Assembly: GCA_033182465.1 (NCBI GenBank)
Contig: CP137323.1
Coordinates: 124,001 to 188,000 of the forward strand
Source of the DNA: Sanghuangporus weigelae
Taxonomy: Eukaryota; Basidiomycota; Agaricomycetes; Hymenochaetales; Hymenochaetaceae
DNA length: 64,000 bases
Direction of reading: 5' to 3'
Of the stretch, positions 46,446 through 55,505 are shown piece by piece. The notes under the pieces were generated by a model. That model saw only the letters and a list, made by a program, of their open reading frames with translations. It did no database searches and was not told the DNA's origin. The position numbers and the translations under genes were made by a program. Positions within the stretch are counted from its first letter, which is position 1. Each line of letters starts with the position of its first letter.

Positions 46446-47479
46446 CTAGAGCCAGTTCTCATCCACGGGCCGGACTCCTTTCTTGCCAAGGAACTTGGGC
46501 AAGCCGTCGGGTATGTTTTGAACGCGAGGCCCGTAAAACCTGATTAACATCGGATAGATCAATTTACGCTGGCCCTTAGCGAAATGAAATGTAAAAATAG
46601 AAATAGGTAGTACGCACATGTGATGGGTCCTGCAGTATGCCGAAGTTATATTTACAATATTAATACCAAGACGTTAAGATGCGCTAGTCGGAGAAAGCAT
46701 GTGCACCGTGCTTACGCTTTGAATGTATCTAGACACATTCGTGTTCAACTTTGAGTCTGTGGAGACAAGGCGGTGAATCGAGACACCTCAAGAACTTCCA
46801 CGTACCAGGAATCCGGGCCCCTGCAAAGTGGATTGTGACAGGAAACACGAGCATCATATTTCGACCCTCATCTGCAAGTGGAGAGTGGCATGTCGAACAG
46901 AGGACTTTGCATGGTAACTTGTGCTCATTCGAATATTCTCTAGGCGGTTGTCGGTGACGCACACTTTCCGTTTGATTTTTCAAAAGAAACATACTGCGAG
47001 TTATAAAATACGAGGTTTTTAGTGCCGTCAGGGAAGAACACAGCATCTTTATGAATAATCGCTGCCTAAAGCTCTTATGTGATTTTGCGACTCAATAGTA
47101 GATGAGATCCTACTAACCCATTGGTAAGGTGCGCCATGGAGCCTTACTCGATTTATGATAACCTTCAAGCTTTTAAGACATAGTTTCAGCCAAAGCACTC
47201 ACCTCTGACATTGTCGGCTATCCGAAGAAAAACATTTGAAATAAGCCGTACGTGCTGGGAGAAAGTATGGCTCACCAGTGGCAGTAGCTTGCATCTATGG
47301 AGTAAAGATGAAGTAATGCAAAGGTTTTCATGTCAGAAAATATATCAAAACACACCAACAGGATCTTCTGCGATCTCAAACTTCACGCTTCCACAGAAGC
47401 AACTTCCCGTGTACTTTGCTATGAAATCCTCTCGGGTCTTCACATACGGTGGAATTGAGATATTAGTTGTCTGCGACAT
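46446..47479 (-). CDS. GFA/CENP-V domain protein
   Basis: A multi-exon gene. From the ATG at 47479: YTGSCFCGSVKFEIAEDPV, DASYCHC, CRQCQRLHGAPYQW, AAIIHKDAVFFPDGTKNL, CSTCHSPLADEGRNMMLVFP, and near the end FYGPRVQNIPDGLPKF to a TAG at 46446-46448. These are the conserved cysteine blocks (CFC, CHC, CSTC) of the glutathione-dependent formaldehyde-activating / CENP-V fold, a zinc-binding beta-structure. Formaldehyde conjugation is known for bacterial Gfa; many fungal members have unknown activity. Middle exons are 15-35 nt and fit in phase; the join just before FYGPRV could not be settled by eye. The Helitron array lies only 95 bp upstream of the start, so its promoter may be disturbed. Confidence 0.75.
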
Positions 47480-47573
47480 AGTCGATAGTCGTATTTGTCG
47501 AAACTTGAGACAGAACAAGGATGAACGAGTCTCGCAACGTTGTAGTTAACGGACAACATCGAACATCTTAATA

Positions 47574-48216
47574 TCTTAATATTAAAAACAGGACCGTACT
47601 TTTCTTCACAGCCACCGCTGACTAAATTCGGACCTTGAATTTGAGCACTTCTTTTCTCATTTCCCGCGTGATGCCAAGGTGGTTCTACTACATTAAGGAA
47701 CTTGATCGCCGGTGATCTGCAGATCGATCTGCCTCCACACCACTTCATCAACACATTAATTCATTCTTTGAGGGAAAAAAATCAGAAAAAAAGCAGGGAA
47801 ACTCAAAGCATGTATGCATTACATGGATGTGCTCATAAGCCAAAGCACTATTCAAGCCTTGCTGGAAAAAAGGAAAAAAACTAGGAAAGTTTCGGACATG
47901 TATGCAATGAACAAATGTGATCAGCATCCAAAAACTCTGTTCCTCCTTGCATGATTCAATTCAGTGTGTCCCATTGAACTGATTAATTTGGGTAAAGCTG
48001 CAAAAGTTTTTGCCACATATGAACAGACCAGATAAGCTCAATGGAGTTCCTTTTATTTTCTTATTTCTGTATATGCACAAATCAGTGCACCTGATTTCAA
48101 GTGTACAACTGATGTGTTGAATTTATATCAAGATAGATAGACAGAATAACTAGTAATAAAGACTAGAATTTATGGCCAGCAGGTTTTTCGGCAAAGCCGA
48201 AAACACAAGTTGCTAG
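47574..48216 (+). mobile_element. Helitron-like unit 1 of 3
   Basis: Begins TCTTAATATTAAAAACAG after an A and ends with the hairpin TTTTCGGC/GCCGAAAA (48185-48203), a 9 nt spacer and CTAG. A 5' TC, 3' CTRR and hairpin ~10 nt before the end define Helitrons, which transpose by rolling circle and insert between A and T. It has no Rep/helicase, so it is non-autonomous, about 643 bp. Confidence 0.75.
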
Positions 48217-48851
48217 TTTATATTTAAAACAATACGCCGATTTTTACACAGCCACTGCTGACTAAATTCGGACCTTGAATTTGAGCGCTTCTTTTCTCAT
48301 TTCTCGCATGATGCCATGGTGATTCTACTACATTAAGGAATTTGATCGCCAGTGATCTGCAGATCGATCTGCCTCCACACTACTCAACATTAATTCATTC
48401 CCTGAGAGAAAAAAATCACAGAAACAGCAGGGAAGCTTAAAGCATGTATGCATTACATGGATGTTGCTCATCAGCCAAAGCACTATTCAAGTCTTTCAGG
48501 GAAAAAGGAGGAATACTAGGAAAACTTTGGACATATATGCAATGAATAAATGTGATCAGCATCCAAAAACTCTGTTCCTCCTTGCACAATCCAATTCAGT
48601 GTGTCCCATTGAACTGATTAATCTGAGTAAAGCTGTGAAAGTTTCTGCTACATATGAACAGACCAGATTTGCTCAATGGAGTTCCTTTTATTTTCTTATT
48701 TCTGTACATGAGCAAATCAGTGCACCTGACTTCAAGTGTACAACTGATGTGTTGGATTTATATCAAATTGGATAGATAGAATAACCAGTAATGAAAACTA
48801 GGATTTATGGCCAGCAGGGTTTTCGGCGAAGCCGAAAACACAAGTTGCTGG
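48217..48851 (+). mobile_element. Helitron-like unit 2 of 3
   Basis: Directly abuts unit 1. It is the most diverged at its 5' end (TTTATATTTAAAAC instead of TCTTAATATTAAAA) but keeps the body and ends with the perfect hairpin (48820-48838) and CTGG. A frame of ~100 codons (48461-48775) runs through the body but is not a recognised protein. Confidence 0.72.
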
Positions 48852-49500
48852 TCTTAATATTAAAAACAGGACCGTACTTTTTTCTACACAGCCACCACTG
48901 ACTAAATTCGGACCTTGAATTTGAGCACTTCTTTTCTCATTTCCCACGTGATGCCGAGGTAATCTTACTACATTAAGGAGTTTGATTGCTGGTGATCTGC
49001 AGGTCAATCTGCCTCCACATCACTTCATTAACACATTAATTCATTCTTTGAGGGAAAAAAATCAGAAAAAAAACAGGGAAACTCAAAGTATATATGAATT
49101 ACATAGATGTGCTCATAAGCTAAAGCACTATTCAAGCCTTGCTGGAAAAAAGAAAAAAACTAGAAAATTTTCGGACATGTATGCAATAAACAAATGTGAT
49201 CAGCATTCAAAAACTCTGTTCCTCCTTGCACAATTCAATTCAGTGTGTCCCATTGAACTAATTAATTTGGGTAATGCTGCAAAAGTTTTTGCCACATATG
49301 AACAGACCAGATAAGCTCAATAGAGTTTCTTTTATTTTCTTATTTCTGTATATGCACAAATCAGTGCACCTGACTTCAAGTGTACAATACAACTGATGTG
49401 TTGAAATTATATCAAGATGGATAGACAGAATAACCAGTAACAAAGACTAGAATTTATGGCCAGCAAGGTTTTCAGTGAAGCCGAAAACACAAGTTGCTGG
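48852..49500 (+). mobile_element. Helitron-like unit 3 of 3
   Basis: Starts exactly after CTGG of unit 2 with TCTTAATATTAAAAACAG, identical to unit 1 at this end. The 3' hairpin (49469-49487) has lost some pairing (TTTTCAGT versus GCCGAAAA). It ends CTGG at 49500 and is followed by T, completing the A/T insertion site of the whole array. Confidence 0.75.
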
Positions 49501-49593
49501 TTGACTTAGACGAGATGTCATAAATTATGTTACTGGCCTGGTTATGTAATATCAATCGGTCTGTTGCAGCAGGTTTCTGATCAGTCAAACTAG

Positions 49594-50135
49594 AATTTAA
49601 TCACAGTGGGCAAATACCGGTTTCAGCAGTGCTACAATAATGGTCAAAAGTAGAAGCAAAATTAATAATTGCATTAATGATTGCGGCAGGGTCGTGACTT
49701 ATTAATGCAACGTGCCTGACGGCTTTGTTGAGACAATAAATTGCATAATCAATTGCAAAAGAGGTTTCAACCCATCTCATCTGGGATTACAAATAGCAAC
49801 ATGTTTGCAACAGAAAGGGAAATTTGAAGTTGAGTCACGGTGGCAACTTATTATGTCACTCGCGATTTCCCTCTTTGTGGGATTTTAAAAGTCACAACTG
49901 ACGCGATTTGTAATTTTGCTACTGGTTGCACTCGGGTGGGCGATCAGTGGTCACTCAACGGGCCGTTCCACGGGCGATCACCGCATTCAGTGGGCGATCT
50001 GCAGGTGATCTGCGGGCAATCACCGGGCGATCAATGTGGGAGCAATGGGACGCGTCAATTTCTTGTCCTCTTGCCACCGTCATCCTCCATCCTGTCTTCC
50101 TTCACCGTCCCTGCTTACTTTAATGACTCGCAATG
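49594..50135. repeat. left inverted repeat of a gene-capture composite
   Basis: This ~540 bp segment matches, in reverse orientation, 52588-53107. Shared landmarks: GTGGGCAAATACCGGTTTC near the outer end, TTTGTTGAGACAATAAATT, TATGTCACTCGCGATTTCCC, the CAGTGGGCGATC iterations, and TTACTTTAAYGACTCGCAA at the inner end. Several short insertions/deletions show that the copies are not fresh. No coding capacity. Confidence 0.75.
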
Positions 50136-50139
50136 TTAA

Positions 50140-51120
50140 GTAATAAAGGGCACTAGTACTTTATTTCTGGTATCAACTCTGGCACACGCAGGGCAATCAG
50201 TATTTGACAGATTTATAAGTACATGTTCTTCACGCCTCAACATCCTCCGAATCATCAATGAACTGAAGGCCCCTGCTATCGTACGGTCTCGACAAGAAAG
50301 CGCAAGACTAACAATCACGCGAGGTGAACTTGCGGATACCGCAAAGACTATCCTGAACAATAGTCATAACGGTCTTGTTCACTTGGGGCGAAATGATCTA
50401 CCTGAGCACCCACGCTATTTGACTGAGTTCGGCCCGAGTCTCCTAGGCCTGAGGAACGCTACACGGAGATCAGAAATAAAAACACAAGGCGGCAGTGATA
50501 CGACATCACCATCGAAGTCGGCATTATACGAAGGAGTGACAGAAAGATTGAGGCGAAGGCTGCATCAAATTGGTCAGAGTTCAGGCATGAATATATAGGC
50601 CGGTTGGGCATGCACTCGAATAGGGCATTGGTTGGACCCTGTGACACATCATAGACATCTTGTGTAACGATGGCTATCGGTTGAACAGGACATAACTGCA
50701 TTGATAGGTAAAAGATCAAGCGCTACTGAATGGTAGACTTACTCTCCGTTCCTTGAGTGCCTTTCAATGACCCGTCCATATAGAAGAATTGCTTCAGCAC
50801 GCTTATTGTACCAAAGATCTATAGCTCCCCAGTATCTCGAGTCACTTATCGCGTTCCAGTGTATTCTCTTGGTCCGTTCCGCACGAGCTCTTGTAAGCAT
50901 GCGATATTGTACGGAGTCACTGTCAAACAGTTTAAATTACGCATCAATCAAAACGCTCTTTCTACTAACCTCTTCTTGGTACGTAAGAGTCATGGCGATG
51001 CTCTTCGGCACACCAACTTCGTCAAGTTCCAGCTTTGGGTCTCGGTGATGACAGTACGTTCCAAATAATTGACACGTTTCTCCATCAAGTTACCACGTAG
51101 ACGACCCTCCTACTGTAAAA
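50140..51120 (-). pseudogene. captured fragment of RNA polymerase II largest subunit (RPB1)
   Basis: Minus-strand pieces match conserved RPB1 blocks in order: GNLMEKRVNYLERTVIT (~51080), ELDEVGVPKSIAMTLTY (~51020), a VTPYNIACLQELVRNGP block (~50930), DLWYNKRAEAILLYG with IVERH-like RVIERH (~50800), YVLFNR and SLHKMSMMCHRV (~50690), and PQVNKTVMTIVQDSLCGIRK (~50390). The active-site DFDGDE loop between the last two is not visible. Frame changes and stops occur, and intron sequence remains between blocks, so this is a DNA-level copy, not a retrocopy. It cannot encode a polymerase. The 5' edge starts inside an intron acceptor next to the SMC1 fragment. Confidence 0.82.
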
Positions 51121-52197
51121 GAGTACGAATAACTTTGACGGGTCGACCAGACTTTTGTAGAGCTTGAGGTACCCCAGCAATGTCGTTGCCCATGTATATG
51201 GCGACATGGAACTGGACATGACGAGTTTCCTCGTTCGTACAGAGAATTCTCAAGCTAATGACCACAAACTGGAACTCGCCAGACGCTCGAGAACGGATGT
51301 AATTAGCAATCTTGGCGACATTCGTATTGTCGAGTGCTGCATCAACCTCATCAAGAACGAAGAAAGGAGCTGGTTGATAACTACAGTGACCGGCGAAAAA
51401 GAGTATAAGGAAGACAACTGTGAGAACAACGAAGAAAGGTATACCTGTGAATAGCGAAAAGCAACGCGAGAGCAGCGACGGACGGTCTTCTCTCCTCCCG
51501 AGAGCTTGCTTTTCAGCTTCATGCTTCTTTATAGCTGCGTGCTCGACATTTATAGCGGTGTCAAGCATTGCAAGGCGCTCCTGCAGCATTGCCAGTTGCT
51601 GTTCTTCGCATTGCGACCTGGATGCATCGCTCAATAGGCCCGTTCTTCACGCAGATCGAGGGGAAAAGGAACTTACTGATGGGTAAGACGTGCAATCTGT
51701 GTCTCGAAACGCCTACGGACCGCAGCCTCCTCGCTCATGGCTTTCAGCTGCCGCGATTCGTATTCTCGAATGTCTTCCATGCCAATTCGCGCGCAGAATT
51801 GTGCGAATATTCCATCCTCCGCTTTGTTAACGACTGCTGACAGAGCTTCTATCCTTTCGACCAGAGCAGCAAGATTCGTTCTAGCCTGTAAATTCCGTTT
51901 CAGTATCTCCAAAATGGCATTGTGTCACAGGGTGCGATCCTGCTTCAACTCTGGCGCTTTCTTTTTCATTTTGCTCTTGATGTGTCGCAGCTCATCCTGC
52001 TTGCCTTTAAGACTTGAGGTCAAAGCGGTCTGTGGCATTGGAGGTCACTCCTGAGTACCCTGACAAAGGAGCCAACGTTAAGCATACCAAGTCATTTTTT
52101 GCTAGAGTCAAGGATGATTCTATGCGTGTGATCTCGGCCACTAAATTCTCACCTGCTTTACTTCGCGGCCTTGATTTGTTCAGGTCACGCAGTTGCT
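51121..52197 (-). pseudogene. captured fragment of cohesin subunit SMC1
   Basis: On the minus strand: NLVAEITRIESSLTLAKNDL (~52130), KQDELRHIKSKMKKKAPELK (~52000), EDGIFAQFCARIGMEDIREY (~51800), RFETQIARLTHQ (~51690), then the C-terminal ABC signature KLSGGEKTV (~51500) and the Walker B/D-loop [13 protein letters not shown] (~51360) followed by [11 protein letters not shown]. These are typical of SMC1. Most of the second coiled coil between ARLTHQ and KLSGGEKTV is missing, and frame breaks are present. An intron interrupts the block after the signature motif. It is joined head to tail with the RPB1 fragment, both on the minus strand. Confidence 0.82.
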
Positions 52198-52589
52198 TAC
52201 AGCGTGTTCAGAAAACCTTGACAGTGTCAACTTTTCATATATATTTTTTGCTCAGGGTCCTGCCTTATGGGAAAACCTCGGCTGCCCATTTTTGTGTGCA
52301 GTTATGCTATTACACTTCCCACCACAGCTTATCATCCCTCTTGCAATACTGGCAGAGACAAGCATTGCAAGCCATGTTGGTATTAAGTAGGTCATGCACT
52401 GTGCAGGACACAGAGTTCCCAGTCTGAATTGTATTATATTGTGTCTCTTAAACATAGTAGATAGTGTCGAAATCATTCGGGTTCACGCGGAAGTTGTGAG
52501 TGTGCGGCTTTCCCAAACCGGACAGCCGAGGCTAAGCGAAAAAAATATATGAAAAGTTGACACTGTCAAGGTTTTCTGAACACGCTGTA
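52198..52589. mobile_element. TA-flanked MITE (Tc1/mariner-type)
   Basis: The element 52200-52587 (388 bp) has inverted ends of about 50 bp starting CAGCGTGTTCAGAAAACC and continuing through TTGACAGTGTCAACTTTTC and ATATATTTTTT. TA dinucleotides flank both sides (52198-52199, 52588-52589), the Tc1/mariner target. There is no transposase, so it is non-autonomous. It separates the SMC1 fragment from the right inverted repeat. Confidence 0.8.
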
Positions 52590-53107
52590 ATGTTGCGAGT
52601 CGTTAAAGTAAGCGGGAATGGTGAAGGAATGGAGGATAATGATGGCAAGAAGACAAGAGGTTGACGCGCCCGTTCATCGCCCACTGAATGTTAGGTGTCC
52701 CGCAGATCGCCTGCGGATCGCCCGCGGATCGCCCACTGAAAGCGATGATCGCCCACCCGTTGAGTGACCACTGATCGCCCAGTGGCGAAATTACAAATTG
52801 CATCACTTGTGACATTGAAAATCCCACAAAGAGGGAAATCGCGAGTGACATAATAAATTACCACCATGATGCAACTTCAAATTTCCCTTTCCGTGGCAAA
52901 CATGTTGCTATTTGTAATCTCAGATGGGTCGAAACCCCTTTTGCAACCGATTATGTAATTTATTGTCTCAACAAAGCCGACAGGTACGTTGCCATAATAA
53001 GTCACAACCCTGATGCAATCATTGACGCAATCATCAATTTCATTTCTGCTTTCGACCGTTATCACTGCCGAAACCGGTATTTGCCCGCTGTGAATATGTG
53101 TTAAATT
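52588..53107. repeat. right inverted repeat of a gene-capture composite
   Basis: Reverse-complement partner of 49594-50135. The inner part (52680-52800) is rich in GATCGCCC words; the outer end reads CGGTATTTGCCCGCTGTG. The bases just outside the two repeats do not form an obvious matching target duplication. It lies 45 bp from the SDR stop codon. Confidence 0.72.
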
Positions 53108-53151
53108 ATTGGAATTCCGCACGCCAGTTCAAAATACAGACTACTTTTTGT

Positions 53152-54288
53152 CTACCACGACGTGTGACCACCACAAACCTGAATGCTGCATCAGGATGAA
53201 TTAGCATATGAAATTATTAGCCGAGCTAGGTATACTTACTCTGCACCGGTGCAGTACGTTGAGGCATCCGACGCAAGCCATACTGCGGCACCTCGCATCT
53301 CTTCTGGTTTTCCGAGTCGACCAAGAGGGTTCTGGCTCGACCATGCTGCTTCAACTTGCGGATGAGAATCAAGAAACTGAGAAGTCATCCTGAAATTAGA
53401 TTATAAGCATCGAGCAGGGCGGCATTCCAATATAATGTCGGGACCCACTCCGTTCGGATGTATCCTGGAGAAAGGGTGTTAACTCTTATCCTCCTGGAAC
53501 CAAGTTCACACGCCATAGATCTTGCCATCTGAATAACCGCCGATTTGCTCGTGCTGTAGGCCATAACAGTAGAACCCTGGTGATCATAGCATTTAACAGC
53601 ATTGCCAGGGTGATTGTGGTAAAGCGTGACGTACAATAGTTGCCACGGAACCGGCGGCTGAACCTATCAAGATTATACTTCCGCCTCTTTCATTTTTTGT
53701 CATCTGCCGGGCAGAAGCCTGAGCGAGAAAGAAGACACCGTTGACATCGACGCTCAGAACCCTGGAGAAGTCTGCTGCAGAGTAATCAAGGCAGCTCGAA
53801 CTATGAATCACTCCAGCAGATGCGACGCAGACATCCAGCCGATCTCCAGAAGACTTCGCTGCCTTCTCTACCTGAGCCCAAGTTTCTGCCTGATCTGTTA
53901 CGTCTAATTTTGCGTAGTTCAGACGTGCGGTAGGGTGGGAGAGCTTGGAAATATAGTCCGCGGCAGCATTCCAATTCTCTGAGGGAGCTGGTGAAAGGTC
54001 GAAACAATGTACGACGGCGCCTGCCTCAGCGAGTGCCTGTGCAATTTCTAGACCTAGACCACGATTTGCTCCCGAAACGACTGCAACACGTCCCGTCAAG
54101 TCGAACTCCTGGAATATCGCTTGATGTGACGTATGAGAAGAATCGTTTTTTGCTCGAAGAGATGCCTTGACACCAATAAGTGGTCCATTGGGACCTCGGT
54201 CTGTGGATAGCCACCGATACGAGTTTCGCGGCCATGAGTGAAGAAGAGTGATTCGGGCTTGTCTGAGAAAGAGAAGAACGCGCACCAT
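53152..54288 (-). CDS. short-chain dehydrogenase/reductase (polyol dehydrogenase / sorbose reductase-like)
   Basis: Four exons close in phase: 54288-53635, 53576-53449, 53389-53240 and 53185-53152, giving 321 aa. Classical SDR motifs: the TGxxxGxG glycine motif as SGANRGLGLEIA, the NAG-type ASAGV, the catalytic Ser in ILIGSAAGS, Tyr-Lys in AYSTSKSAV, and PGYIRT; the end CTGADIQVCGGHTSW matches the CTG-D-DGG-H-W ending of fungal D-arabinitol 2-dehydrogenase and sorbose reductase relatives. The ~65-residue N-terminal extension is Arg-rich with no acids at first (MVRVLLFLRQARITLLH), suggesting mitochondrial targeting, as for some arabinitol dehydrogenases. VSGANRG in place of VTGANRG is a minor variant. 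The substrate is inferred only from family resemblance. Confidence 0.87.
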
Positions 54289-55505
54289 GTTGACATAGAC
54301 GTGACGAAGGTGAGTACAAACAATTATTCGGAGATGGTGCATTTTAAATAGAGGCAAGAATGAACCTTGGCTTGGAGTTGGAGATACATCTCCAACTGTT
54401 GCCTCGGAGAATGCATCTCTTGGACGCCTATGTCTCAGAACGCGATCCGCCGAGTTCGTGGTCATGCAACATAATCACGTTGAACGACCGATCGTGTTGC
54501 ACGATCGCTTCCTGGGCAATTATATTTCTGCGCCAACGTAGAAGATCCATGTTCTTGATTTGCATTAGTAGAATCACCTCGTGCATTAAAAGCTTCTTTC
54601 GAAGTGTGCATCAGAATCTCGTGGTCTTATCATAAAGCAAACAGCAAAATTCAACGACAAACCTTACAACTTTTCATAACAGAAGAGCCTGTTGGTCAGA
54701 CTAAATCTGTTATTCAGTTTATCTGAACGAGCGAGGCAGCCGCAGTTTAATTTGTCGCAAGCACATGATTTAAGCGATGTGCTACGTTCTCCCTCAACGC
54801 TTCACCGCGAAAACAAATCGGCGGAAGCAAACCATGCCCATGCTCTTCGAAACGTAAAACCAGTATCAATCAACAAATAATCTCACCTTCTCCAATTTCC
54901 ATGAACTTGATTCTGAACTCCTGACGAGACATCTAGATCTCACAGCAATTCTATTTCCATGTCCTCAGGCAATTCTCTCTGAATCGGATTGCAGAGCTCC
55001 GTCAACTTCGATTCTAAGAAACGGATATTTGTTGTCTCTCCCTTTCCTTGTGGTATTTCAGACAAAAAAGCGAGATGACGGCATCCCGTCCCAACGGCGG
55101 AGAATAGTTCTACGTACTACTCTACACTACGAACTTCATTGGCTCATCACGTGCAGATGGAGGGTTTAGTTGATGACTAAACCGAATTTGCATATTCAGA
55201 TTTAGAACTTCGTTAAGAGAATGTTCAAATTTGTCCTTTGAATAAATTGTGTTAACGGAGATACTAAGATATAGACCCAATTTTCCATGTTCTCGATACA
55301 AATTTCCACAGACTACACAGACTATACAGACTACGTTTTCCTCGTTCCTTGGTCAATGAGAGACCAGTGCGTGTGTCGGATCAATTTATAAGATCGCCGG
55401 AGTTACAGCTCTTGTCGGAGTCTTCCTCCCGCCCGTTGGAGATAAATTCATGGTCGCTTAAGCATGTAGATAGGGCCAGAACCATGGTGCGCGGAGGCAA
55501 ATGAC
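54289..55505. other. intergenic, SDR 5' flank and transporter 3' flank
   Basis: No gene seen. The part from about 55260 to 55505 resembles the 3' flank of the second transporter copy (about 60770-60974), so the duplicated unit reached beyond the stop codon. Confidence 0.4.

Noticed and set aside
48461-48775. A ~100-residue protein gene
   Set aside because: It lies wholly in a Helitron-like unit, has broken counterparts in the other units and no recognised domain.
49594-53107. The flanking ~530 bp repeats as long terminal repeats of a retroelement
   Set aside because: They are inverted, not direct, and no retroelement proteins lie between them; the cargo is SMC1 and RPB1 fragments.
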